Below are positions 46,101 to 53,677 of a DNA stretch of 64,000 nt, in pieces. The stretch covers positions 620,001 through 684,000 of the forward strand of contig NZ_JAUGQQ010000001.1 in NCBI RefSeq assembly GCF_030410135.1. The letters are read 5' to 3'. Numbering within the stretch: position 1 is the stretch's first letter; every line of letters starts with the position of its first letter. Position numbers and translations under genes: made by a program. The notes beneath the pieces were generated by a model. That model ran no database searches. It was not told the DNA's origin and was given only the letters and a program-made list of their open reading frames with translations. The stretch comes from Aequorivita aurantiaca. GTDB taxonomy: Bacteria; Bacteroidota; Bacteroidia; Flavobacteriales; Flavobacteriaceae.

Positions 46101-46828
46101 TTCTTCCTGTGCTCATTCACGGTAACAGTGAAGTGAACCCCAAAGGTAGTTTTATAATAAAGGATGGGAGTATTACGGTTGAAATTTTGCCGCGCATTCA
46201 TTCCATTAGCAACGCTTTTGGGCAAAACCATACCCAACAAGCCAAAAAAATTGGTGCATATTTTAAGATGGAATTTCTGAAACTAAGAAAAACCGTGGAA
46301 GGTCCGCATTATTTCCATAAAATTATTTTGGAGGAATACCGCTATAAGGGCGATGCGCTTTACCAAACCGTCAAAAAGGATTTGAAGGCGAACGCGGAAC
46401 TTTATTTTGAAACTGTTTGGCAGCTCAATAAAAGTGGAAATATTGCCCACATTTCCCACGGTTCGGGCCCGTTGGATTTCCTGTTGGCGATGGACGGCCC
46501 GGATAGAAAAATTTACAGCTGGATTGAAGATGCCGAAACACGAGCGATACTTCAAAACAGTTACCTAACTAAAAAATTTGACAGGCTGTATTTTAAATCT
46601 TCTATTTCCGAAATTCCGTTTCAGGATATTGAAACTGTGATTATTTCTTCGGAAAAAATGCCCGCGGAAGTAATTATAAAACTTCCCAATTTATCAGTAA
46701 AAACAATAGTTTTGTTACACGAAACCGTTAAGGCCCAAACCGATAATATTACTACATTGGGCTATCAAATTGAATATCACGATACTAATATTAGTATCTT
46801 TAAACCTTTGGGAAACAAAGCAAAATGA
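43130..46828 (+). CDS. MMPL transporter fused to PlsC-like acyltransferase and C-terminal extension
   Basis: 1232 residues in three parts. About 1-840: RND/MMPL transporter with two sets of membrane helices and two large periplasmic loops (FEEDISKLIP after helix 1, VTLDYSLHIL near 345, GLGIDYSIFM near 722). About 860-1050: lysophosphatidate acyltransferase-like domain with NHTSFLD near 895 and FPEGTRS near 961. About 1055-1232: a further domain whose HISHGSGPLDFLLAM stretch recalls a methyltransferase Rossmann loop but appears degenerate. Likely role: acylating the pigment at the inner membrane and moving it outward. The ATG at 43130 (MGKWFF) is chosen over an earlier one inside the previous gene. 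Confidence 0.85.
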   Translation: MGKWFFVSYQFLFKNRIASALVFLCLLAALVMLVSKIRFEEDISKLIPINSENQDFQKVLKTVNFTDKIIVTIRQTDSSQGNKLTQYATEFVDSLQAHSAPYIKNIRGKVNEDDLQRTMDFVYENLPLFLDKKDYTSISEKLPKDSIVATTEANYHTLISPSGIVSKKMILRDPLGLSFIALKKLRQLGVTDDFILKDGFLMSKDKRNILLFITPKFSSSETAENAQFAKNLYSLQRTLNQKYSGNVSSEYFGAALIAVANAQQIKKDIQFTVGITLSLLILVFIVFYRKIYVPLILFVPTLFGGLMAVSLLYLVRSEISAISLGIGSVLLGVTLDYSLHILTHIRNNETLESLYKDVTEPILMSSLTTALAFLCLLFLDSQALQDLGIFAAVSVLGASVFALFFIPLVYKNANSQQRKKNVLDKAAEYGFHKNKWLLCALAAVMVMSLFTYHSVGFNKDISKLNYEPAEIKVAMQHLDELTDISSKSVYLATYGKSVESTLQLNDSIHETLVILKEEGKIGSFSSIGALVHSQRDQRLKIAAWQRFWNAARTDSLQNNLIESGENLGFKPTTFNGFFNFLDRDFQTLKPEDYQQIPAVLLEDYIATETDFTTITTLIKLDNENAASIKNTFKKIPNTIVIDRQEMNETFLGNLKNDFNSLIGYCLLAVLFILFLFFRSFSLTLVTAVPIFLTWFLTLGIMGLFHIEFNIFNIIISTFIFGLGIDYSIFMTKGMLKELRTGERVMTTHKTSIMLSVLTTILGVGVLVFAKHPALYSISIVSIIGIFSAMILSFALQPLLFKLFIGSSTKRPIMPRMFFHSIFSFGYFGLGGIFLSLYSVTLMPVLPISKKIKMGWFHKVISKFMKSVLYTNPFVKKTIINSTNEDFSKPAVIIANHTSFLDILAVGMLHPKICFLVNDWVYNSPIFGKAVQRADFYPVSSGIENSLEPLREKIKQGYSIMVFPEGTRSQTNKIKRFHKGAFYLANEFNLDVLPVLIHGNSEVNPKGSFIIKDGSITVEILPRIHSISNAFGQNHTQQAKKIGAYFKMEFLKLRKTVEGPHYFHKIILEEYRYKGDALYQTVKKDLKANAELYFETVWQLNKSGNIAHISHGSGPLDFLLAMDGPDRKIYSWIEDAETRAILQNSYLTKKFDRLYFKSSISEIPFQDIETVIISSEKMPAEVIIKLPNLSVKTIVLLHETVKAQTDNITTLGYQIEYHDTNISIFKPLGNKAK

Positions 46829-48363
46829 GTGAAAAATATGATGTAGTTATCATCGGCAGCGGCCTTGGCGGACTGGTTTCGGCAATTATTATGGCCAGGG
46901 AAGGATACAGCGTATGTGTGCTCGAAAAAAACCAACAGTTCGGCGGTAATCTGCAAACCTTTGTTCGTGAAAAAACAATTTTTGACACCGGCGTCCATTA
47001 CATAGGGGGCCTTTCTGAAGGGCAAAATCTGTACAGATATTTTAAATATTTGGATATTTTAGATGACATTACCCTACAGAAAATGGATGAAGATGGTTTT
47101 GATAGAATCACTTTTGACAATGATCCCAAGGAATATAGGCATGCCCAGGGCTATGAAAACTTCAAAAAAATTCTGCTTGAGGAATTTCCGGCAGAGGAAG
47201 AAGCCATTGATGCCTATTGTCAAAAAATGAAGGAAACCTGCAGTTTTTTTCCGCTTTACGGATTAAAACTCGGTAAACCGTATTATGAAAACACCTCTCT
47301 TTTTGAAGTAAAGGCGAAGGAGTTTATTGATTCCATAACCAATAACGAAAAATTGAAAGCGGTTTTGGGAGGAAGTAATTTGTTATATGCCGGCGAAGGC
47401 TCGCGTACTCCGTTTTATATGCACGCGCTCTCAGTAAACTCCTATATTGAAAGTTCTTATCGCTGCATCAACGGGGGGAGCCAAATCACCAAAGCGCTAC
47501 TGGCTCGCTTTCGCGAAAGCGGCGGGAAGGCCCTTAAACGCCACGAAGTAACTAAATTCATTACAGAAAATGGAGTGGTTACTGCAGTGGAAACCTCAAA
47601 CGGTAAAACTATATACGGCGATACATTTATTTCAAACGTAGACCCAAAAATGACGCTGCAAATGATTGGTCACGACCATTTCAGAAAATCATATACCAGC
47701 CGCATTGAAAATATTGAAAGCACCGTGGCCGCATTCAGTCTTTACTTGGTTTTAAAGCCCAATTGCTTTAAATATTTAAACTACAATTACTATCATTTTA
47801 AGAATTACCGGGCTATTTGGGACGTGCATAATTACACCCAAGAAAGTTGGCCGGAAGCGTATATGATTTCCATGGGAATCAAAAAGGACAAAGAGGAATA
47901 TGGCGATAATCTCACGGTAATGACGTATATGCGTTTCGATGAAATGGAACCGTGGATAAACACCTTCAATACTGCAGCACAAAAGAACGAAAGGGGACAA
48001 ACTTATGATGAGTTCAAGGCCTATAAATCTGAAATTATCATCACGGAATTGGAGAAGAAATTCCCCCATCTTCGCAATTGTATTCAGTCGGTTCACGCCT
48101 CCACGCCACTTTCATATCGAGATTATATTGGCTGCAACCGTGGGTCGATGTACGGTTATGTGAAGGACGCGAACAATCCCCTGAAATCATTTGTTTCGCC
48201 CCGAACAAAAATCAAGAATTTGTTTTTCACGGGCCAGAGTTTGAATATGCACGGAATATTGGGCGTTACCATCAGTGGTGTGGTAACCTGTTCCGAAATT
48301 TTGGGAGGCGAGTATTTGTTGAATAAAATCCTGGAAGCCACAAAAAAAGAAGAAATCACCTAA
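46825..48363 (+). CDS. CrtI-like phytoene desaturase family FAD oxidoreductase
   Basis: 512 residues. The dinucleotide fold VVIIGSGLGGLVSAIIMAREGYSVCVLEKN spans 8-37, with FGGNLQTF near 42, DTGVHYIGG near 55, and the C-terminal FTGQSLNMHGILGVTISGV. Members desaturate, isomerise or saturate long isoprenoid or polyene chains. No carotenoid genes (crtB, crtE) are present, so action on the flexirubin polyene or the resorcinol alkyl chains is more likely. Its start overlaps the MMPL stop by 4 bp. Confidence 0.87.
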   Translation: MSEKYDVVIIGSGLGGLVSAIIMAREGYSVCVLEKNQQFGGNLQTFVREKTIFDTGVHYIGGLSEGQNLYRYFKYLDILDDITLQKMDEDGFDRITFDNDPKEYRHAQGYENFKKILLEEFPAEEEAIDAYCQKMKETCSFFPLYGLKLGKPYYENTSLFEVKAKEFIDSITNNEKLKAVLGGSNLLYAGEGSRTPFYMHALSVNSYIESSYRCINGGSQITKALLARFRESGGKALKRHEVTKFITENGVVTAVETSNGKTIYGDTFISNVDPKMTLQMIGHDHFRKSYTSRIENIESTVAAFSLYLVLKPNCFKYLNYNYYHFKNYRAIWDVHNYTQESWPEAYMISMGIKKDKEEYGDNLTVMTYMRFDEMEPWINTFNTAAQKNERGQTYDEFKAYKSEIIITELEKKFPHLRNCIQSVHASTPLSYRDYIGCNRGSMYGYVKDANNPLKSFVSPRTKIKNLFFTGQSLNMHGILGVTISGVVTCSEILGGEYLLNKILEATKKEEIT

Positions 48364-48375
48364 AGGTTTTCCATT

Positions 48376-49257
48376 ATGGGACAAATAAAAACCACCCCTA
48401 TTGAACGGGTCCGGAATATTTCAAAAGAAGATTTCATAAAAAATTATTACAGGCCCCAAAAGCCTGTTTTAATTGAAGGTTTGACCGAGAATTGGGCGGC
48501 TTTTCAAAAATGGAATTTGGATTATATTAGGGAGCGCGCCGGCAATCAAGTTGTTCCGCTTTATAATAACGAACCCACCAAAGGAAAACAAAATTCCGCG
48601 GCACCGGCAACCGAAATGAAAATGGCGGATTATATTGATTTGATAAAGACGGCGCCCACTGATCTTCGTATCTTTTTTTATGACCTAAAAGTGAAGCTGC
48701 CCGAACTTTTAAAGGATTTTGAATACCCAGATATTGGGCTAAAATTCTTCAAGCGTCTCCCAGTACTTTTCTTTGGGGGCCAGGGTTCCAAAGTGTTGCC
48801 ACATTATGATATGGATTTGGCAGATTTGGTGCATTTTCACTTTCATGGCACCAAAAGCGTCACCCTTTTTTCTCCGAAGCAAACAAAGCTTTTGTATAAA
48901 ATTCCTTTTGCGGTCCATAATTTGGAAAGTATAGATTTTGACAAACCTGATTTTGAAAAATTTCCTGCGCTACAGTACGTACAAGGGCTGCACACCACTA
49001 TGAAACATGGGGACGCACTCTACATGCCCAGCGGTTACTGGCATTATATTAAATATTTGGACGGTGGTTTTTCCATGACGCTACGGGCGTTTCCCCGGCA
49101 TTTAGGGCGGTTTGGCAACATGCTTTACAATGTGTTTTTTATGCGGCATTTTGAAAACCTAATGCGAAGATCTTTTGGCCAAAAATGGATCGATTACAAA
49201 GAAAACAGGACATTTTTAAGAACAAACAAGCGCGCCACCAAACTCAAAAAAAATTGA
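48376..49257 (+). CDS. Cupin-8/JmjC-like Fe(II)/2-oxoglutarate oxygenase
   Basis: 293 residues. An N-terminal JmjC pattern (ISKEDFIKNYYRPQKPVLIEGL) is followed by the metal triad: PHYDMD near 143 (HxD) and the distal His in GYWHY near 222. LFSPKQTKLLY near 175 fits the cofactor pocket. Such enzymes hydroxylate proteins or small molecules. In this locus a hydroxylation of the pigment is the natural guess, without direct proof. It lies 12 bp after the desaturase and 6 bp before the C45 gene. Confidence 0.8.
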   Translation: MGQIKTTPIERVRNISKEDFIKNYYRPQKPVLIEGLTENWAAFQKWNLDYIRERAGNQVVPLYNNEPTKGKQNSAAPATEMKMADYIDLIKTAPTDLRIFFYDLKVKLPELLKDFEYPDIGLKFFKRLPVLFFGGQGSKVLPHYDMDLADLVHFHFHGTKSVTLFSPKQTKLLYKIPFAVHNLESIDFDKPDFEKFPALQYVQGLHTTMKHGDALYMPSGYWHYIKYLDGGFSMTLRAFPRHLGRFGNMLYNVFFMRHFENLMRRSFGQKWIDYKENRTFLRTNKRATKLKKN

Positions 49258-49263
49258 TTCAAA

Positions 49264-50916
49264 ATGAAGCTTTTTCGGATTATTTGGATTGGTGTTTTTT
49301 TAGGTTTTTTCCTGAATTCATGCGGGGTTTCAAAATCAATTCACAATAGGCCGGATATCAGTAGTTTTGATTCAGCAATCCCTGAAAAAGTAAAAATTAA
49401 CGACTCCACATTTATTGCCGGAAACAATTTTCTACTGAAAAATAAACATGGCCAATGGGAACTCTATGTGGAGGGAAATCCATTGCAAATAGGAAAAATT
49501 ACCGGAAGCCTCACACAGGATTTGATGCAAAAACAGGAAGCAATTTTCTTTGAAAAGGTAAATGATCTGGTGCCGTCAAAAACGCAGCAATTTTTGCTTC
49601 GGAAGTTTTTGGCGTGGTACAACCGCAAAATGCACCTTCATATTCCCGAGGAATATAAAGCAGAACTTTACGGGCTTTCCCAATATTCCTCGGAAAATTT
49701 CGGTGAAATTGCCGAACCATATCTGCGGCTGCTTTATCTGCACGGCGCCCACGATATTGGCCACGCCCTGCAGGATTTGATGCTCGTGGGCTGTTCCAGT
49801 TTCGCGGTTTGGGACGAAAAAACGGTGGATGGGGAATTGCTCATTGCACGAAATTTCGACTTTTACGCAGGTGATGATTTTGCGGAGGAAAAAATAATCG
49901 CTTTCGTAAATCCTTCCGAAGGGCATAAATTTATGTCTGTCACGTGGGGCGGGATGATTGGGGTGGTTTCGGGAATGAATGAGGAAGGATTGACGGTTAC
50001 AATAAACGCCGGTAAATCGGAAATTCCAATGACGGCGAAAACACCGATATCCATTGTAACGAGAGAAATCCTGCAATACGCTTCCACGATTGAAGAAGCA
50101 ATTGCCATTGCAAAAAAGCGCGAAGTTTTCGTTTCGGAGGCTATTTTTGTGGGTAGCGCCAAGGATAAAAAAGCCGCAATAATTGAAGTTGCGCCCGAAA
50201 ATTTTGGCGTTTACGAAGTTGAAAATACCGAACAATTAATTTGTTCCAATCATTTTCAAAGTGAACCCTACAAAAATGACAAGCGCAATATTGAATGGAT
50301 TGCCGAAAGCCACTCGATGTACCGTTTTCAGCGGATGGAGGAATTAATCTCAAAATCCGAAAAATTGGATGTTAATGGCGCGGTTTCCATTCTTCGGAAT
50401 AAAAAAGGATTGGACGAAAAGGAAATTGGTTTCGGAAATGAAAAGGCTTTAAACCAGCTTTTGGCACACCACGGCATTATTTTTAAACCGGAAAGTAAAA
50501 AGGTCTGGGTATCGTCAAATACTTATCAATTGGGGGAATTTGTGGAATATGATTTAGATGAAATTTTTAAGAATAGGGTAGGAATTTCTGGGAAAAGTAT
50601 TTCAAATGCCATCGGAACCATTGCAGAAGATCCATTTATCCATTCAAAAGAATATAAAAATTACGAAGAATACCGAATTTTGGAGCGGGAAGTGGAGACG
50701 GCAATAGAAAAGGGGGAAACTATTTCACCCGAAATACTTTCAGAATTACAGCAAAAGAATCCAGAATATTGGAAGGCGTATTATTTGACAGGGAAATATT
50801 ATTTTGAAAAAAACTACGATGCCGCCGCAAAAAATGCATTTAATATGGCTTTGGTGAAAGAGATTACAACCGTTCCCGATAAAGAAAATATTGAAAAATA
50901 TTTAAAGAAATTATGA
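49264..50916 (+). CDS. C45-family acyltransferase/peptidase-like lipoprotein
   Basis: 550 residues. The lipoprotein signal ends at FFLNSCGVS (Cys20). An Ntn-hydrolase-like core follows, with VGCSSFAVW (Cys177, the presumed N-terminal nucleophile after processing), ARNFDFYAGDDF near 200, and GMNEEGLTVTINAG near 240, as in acyl-CoA:6-aminopenicillanate acyltransferase and acid ceramidase-like C45 proteins. The C-terminus (about 480-550) has a TPR-like stretch. It lies in the envelope side of the locus, so acyl transfer or hydrolysis on exported pigment is a credible role. It overlaps the ligase gene by 4 bp. Confidence 0.83.
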   Translation: MKLFRIIWIGVFLGFFLNSCGVSKSIHNRPDISSFDSAIPEKVKINDSTFIAGNNFLLKNKHGQWELYVEGNPLQIGKITGSLTQDLMQKQEAIFFEKVNDLVPSKTQQFLLRKFLAWYNRKMHLHIPEEYKAELYGLSQYSSENFGEIAEPYLRLLYLHGAHDIGHALQDLMLVGCSSFAVWDEKTVDGELLIARNFDFYAGDDFAEEKIIAFVNPSEGHKFMSVTWGGMIGVVSGMNEEGLTVTINAGKSEIPMTAKTPISIVTREILQYASTIEEAIAIAKKREVFVSEAIFVGSAKDKKAAIIEVAPENFGVYEVENTEQLICSNHFQSEPYKNDKRNIEWIAESHSMYRFQRMEELISKSEKLDVNGAVSILRNKKGLDEKEIGFGNEKALNQLLAHHGIIFKPESKKVWVSSNTYQLGEFVEYDLDEIFKNRVGISGKSISNAIGTIAEDPFIHSKEYKNYEEYRILEREVETAIEKGETISPEILSELQQKNPEYWKAYYLTGKYYFEKNYDAAAKNAFNMALVKEITTVPDKENIEKYLKKL

Positions 50917-52208
50917 AACAGATCCCCGAAATAGAAAAGGCATCCAAAGAAGAAATCAAAATTTTTCAGGAAGGAAAACTGAAAGAAATGCTTCATTATT
51001 TGGATGAAAATTCTCCATTCTACAGACGATTTTTTGAAGAGAACGGCATTGCAATTTCAGAGATAAAAACTTTGGAGGAACTTCAAAAAATTCCCGTTAC
51101 TACCAAAGATCACCTTCAGCAATTCAATGACGATTTTATTTGTGTCCTGAAATCTGAAATCATTGATTACGTAACTACCTCGGGCACTTTGGGCGATCCC
51201 GTTATTTTTGCCTTGACCGATAAAGATTTGGAACGGTTGGCGTATAACGAGGCAATTTCCTTGGCGTGCTGCGGCGTTGGAAAGGATGATATTTTGCAAT
51301 TAATGACCACGATGGATCGGCGGTTTATGGCGGGGTTGGCTTATTTTTTGGGCGCGCGAAAGCTCGGTTCGGGAATTATTCGCGTAGGTTCAGGCATTCC
51401 GGAATTGCAGTGGGATTCAATTTTGAAGTTCAAACCCACCTATTTACTGACGGTTCCATCCTTTCTTTTGAAACTCATTGAATATGCACAACAGCACGGA
51501 ATTGATTTAAAAAATTCTGGAGTGAAAGCCGCTATCTGCATAGGTGAGCCCATTCGTGAGCAGGATTTTACATTAAATATGTTAGCAAAAAAAATAAAAA
51601 AGGACTGGAATATTGAGCTATTTTCAACTTACGCTTCCACTGAAATGAGCACAGCTTTCAACGAATGCGAAATGCACAACGGCGGCCATCACCATCCAGA
51701 ACTTATTATTGCAGAAATTCTGGATGATAACAATTTGCCTGTTTCGGAAGGGGAAATAGGTGAGTTGACCATCACAACGTTGGGCGTCGAAGCAATGCCC
51801 TTGCTGCGTTTTAAAACTGGCGACATGGTCCAGGCTTACAATCAACCATGCAAATGCGGCAGAAACACCATGCGCTTGGGACCAGTTGTGGGCCGAAAAA
51901 AACAGATGATAAAATATAAAGGAACCACGCTGTATCCACCCGCAATGTATAATATTCTCAATGATTTTGGGGGGATTGAAAGTTACGTGATTGAAATTTT
52001 CCACAATGAATTGGGAACGGACGAAATACTTATTCGAATTGCTTCGGAAAACGTTTCCGAGGATTTATTGTTGGAAATAAAAGATCACTTTCGAGCAAAA
52101 TTGCGCGTCGCGCCAAAGATAGAATTCGCTACACCCCAAGAAATTGAGGTGCTCCGTTTTCCTCCGTTAAGCAGAAAGCCTTGTGATTTGATTGATAGAA
52201 GAATTTAG
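50913..52208 (+). CDS. PaaK-like aryl-CoA/ACP ligase
   Basis: 431 residues of the phenylacetate-CoA ligase branch of adenylate-forming enzymes. VTTSGTLGDPV (near 86-96) is the phosphate loop; YASTEMSTAF near 238, LLRFKTGDM near 295, CKCGRNT near 310 and GRKKQMIKYKG near 323 follow in family order. It is the only aryl-acid activating enzyme in the locus, so it would activate 4-coumarate made by the ammonia-lyase at 16.4 kb for loading on an ACP. Last gene of the pigment locus on the plus strand; 19 bp separate it from the convergent stress-protein gene. Confidence 0.88.
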   Translation: MKQIPEIEKASKEEIKIFQEGKLKEMLHYLDENSPFYRRFFEENGIAISEIKTLEELQKIPVTTKDHLQQFNDDFICVLKSEIIDYVTTSGTLGDPVIFALTDKDLERLAYNEAISLACCGVGKDDILQLMTTMDRRFMAGLAYFLGARKLGSGIIRVGSGIPELQWDSILKFKPTYLLTVPSFLLKLIEYAQQHGIDLKNSGVKAAICIGEPIREQDFTLNMLAKKIKKDWNIELFSTYASTEMSTAFNECEMHNGGHHHPELIIAEILDDNNLPVSEGEIGELTITTLGVEAMPLLRFKTGDMVQAYNQPCKCGRNTMRLGPVVGRKKQMIKYKGTTLYPPAMYNILNDFGGIESYVIEIFHNELGTDEILIRIASENVSEDLLLEIKDHFRAKLRVAPKIEFATPQEIEVLRFPPLSRKPCDLIDRRI

Positions 52209-52227
52209 GCTAAAACAATGGCTTCAT

Positions 52228-53049
52228 CTATATTTTAAAGGTGATTACCGGCATATTGGCGTGGTTCACCATGTCTTCACTAATGCTGCCATTAAAAAAA
52301 TGTGATAGTCCCTTACGGCCGTGGGTCCCCATTCCAATTAGTTGTGCATTGATGTACTTCGCAAAATTTAAAATGCCCTTTTCTACGGAAGTATCATTAT
52401 AAATATTCAAGGAATAGTTCTCAACTCCCATTCCTCTGATAAATTTTTCCATTAAATCCTGAGATTCAGTTGAAGTTTTAAAGTTTGCGGGAGTATTTAC
52501 GTAAAGAAGATGCATTTTTGCACCAACCTTTTTAGCGAATTTTTGCGCCTTATCCATTGCGCCTCTACCTTCTTCAGAAAAATCGGTAGCAAAAATAAAA
52601 TCTTCGATATCAAAAACAGGATGGTGGTTTTTAATAACAAGCACAGGAGTTTTGGACGTACGCACCACTTTTTCTGTATTGCTGCCCACAAACATCTCTT
52701 TAAAACCGCTGGCTCCCGTGGAACCCATAACTATAAGGTCTATATTATTTGCTTTGCAGGCCGCTTCAATATCCTCATATATTTCATTGTGGCCAATGGC
52801 TTCATTGATGGTAATTCCGTCCAAATATTTCTTGTTTCGAAGGTCTCCAAATCTTTTTTCCGCAAGTTTGATAAAAAAAAGTGATTCGGGAAGGCTTCCA
52901 GAATCACTGCTTGTAGCCAGATGTAGGGGCATTTCCATTGAGTGGAGCACAAAGATTTGGCTGTCGTGTTTTTCTGCTAGTTTGACGGCCACCTTGAGGG
53001 CATTTTCAGCTTGTTCGGAAAAATCCGTTGGGACGAGAATTCGTTTCAT
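52228..53049 (-). CDS. Universal stress protein, tandem UspA domains
   Basis: 273 residues with two UspA-type domains. The first begins ILVPTDFSEQAENAL and ends with the ATP-loop-like VMGSTGASGFKEMFVGSNTEKVV; the second begins FIFATDFSEEGRGAMD and ends GMGTHGRKGLSHFFNGSISEDMV. The G-2x-G-9x-G(S/T) nucleotide motifs are visible in both halves. It probably responds to starvation or stress. A TATTTTTG -7 box lies upstream on the minus strand at 53087-53094. Confidence 0.9.
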   Translation of the reverse strand: MKRILVPTDFSEQAENALKVAVKLAEKHDSQIFVLHSMEMPLHLATSSDSGSLPESLFFIKLAEKRFGDLRNKKYLDGITINEAIGHNEIYEDIEAACKANNIDLIVMGSTGASGFKEMFVGSNTEKVVRTSKTPVLVIKNHHPVFDIEDFIFATDFSEEGRGAMDKAQKFAKKVGAKMHLLYVNTPANFKTSTESQDLMEKFIRGMGVENYSLNIYNDTSVEKGILNFAKYINAQLIGMGTHGRKGLSHFFNGSISEDMVNHANMPVITFKI

Positions 53050-53086
53050 AAAAAGGGTAGGTTTAATATTTCCAACCCTTAAATTA

Positions 53087-53094
53087 CAAAAATA
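53087..53094 (-). promoter_or_regulatory. Putative -7 box of the universal stress protein gene
   Basis: On the minus strand this reads TATTTTTG, an exact TAnnTTTG match, 38 bp before the start codon. No clear -33 element is seen. Confidence 0.4.
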
Positions 53095-53134
53095 ATTCGG
53101 TTGCCGTTGGTTTTTATAATATTAAAAAATATAG

Positions 53135-53142
53135 TATATTTG
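53135..53142 (+). promoter_or_regulatory. Putative -7 box of the rimP-nusA-infB operon
   Basis: TATATTTG, an exact consensus match, with TTT instead of TTG at the -33 position (53113-53115, 19-nt spacer). Transcription from here would include the terminator hairpin at 53168. Confidence 0.55.
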
Positions 53143-53167
53143 CCCCGAATTTGATACGAAACTATCT

Positions 53168-53192
53168 GAGGGGACTAAAGTCCCCTCTTTTT
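53168..53192 (+). terminator. Leader terminator/attenuator upstream of rimP
   Basis: Perfect 8-bp stem GAGGGGAC/GTCCCCTC (53168-53175 with 53180-53187), 4-nt loop TAAA, then five T (53188-53192). It lies between the -7 box at 53135 and the rimP ATG at 53203 and points downstream. The nearest plus-strand gene upstream ends about 1 kb earlier and a minus-strand gene intervenes, so this looks like a leader attenuator of the operon that encodes NusA. Confidence 0.7.
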
Positions 53193-53202
53193 ATAGCTAA
53201 AA

Positions 53203-53667
53203 ATGATGCGTGAAAAAGTAGCAAAACTGCTGGAAAATGCGCTGGAAGAAAACACCTCGCTGTTTTTGATTGACTTAAATATTTCTGACGACAACCAAAT
53301 ACGGGTAATTCTGGACGGCGATACTGGCGTTACGGTTGAAGATTGTATTGCCATTAGTCGTGCAATTGAACACAATCTGGACCGTGAAGCATACGACTTT
53401 TCTTTGGAAGTAATGTCCGCCGGTGTTTCGGAACCCTTAACGTTACCTCGGCAGTTCAAAAAAAATATTGGGAGAAATATAAAGGTGAAAACCACAAACG
53501 ATGAAAAATTTGAAGGAGAGTTAATCTCCGCGAACGAAGAAAACTGTACCTTAACATGGTCCGCACGTGAGCCAAAGCCCGTCGGGAAAGGTAAAGTGAC
53601 CGTTCAAAAAGAGGCTACCTTGCCTTATAAGAATATTATGGAAGCAAAAGTGATGATAACATTTTAA
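53203..53667 (+). CDS. rimP: Ribosome maturation factor RimP
   Basis: 154 residues. The N-terminal alpha/beta domain ([36 protein letters not shown], then [28 protein letters not shown]) and C-terminal SH3-like domain ([20 protein letters not shown]) match RimP, needed for 30S assembly. Two consecutive ATG codons at 53203 and 53206 are possible starts. First gene of rimP-nusA-infB, 10 bp before nusA. Confidence 0.93.
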   Translation: MMREKVAKLLENALEENTSLFLIDLNISDDNQIRVILDGDTGVTVEDCIAISRAIEHNLDREAYDFSLEVMSAGVSEPLTLPRQFKKNIGRNIKVKTTNDEKFEGELISANEENCTLTWSAREPKPVGKGKVTVQKEATLPYKNIMEAKVMITF

Positions 53668-53677
53668 TTGGATTGAT

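Noticed and set aside
46825-48363. Carotenoid phytoene desaturase
   Set aside because: No crtB/crtE homologue nearby; the gene is coupled to pigment-locus genes.
49576-50235. Minus-strand 219-codon open frame
   Set aside because: Antisense to the C45 lipoprotein gene; composition is shadow-like and no domain is visible.
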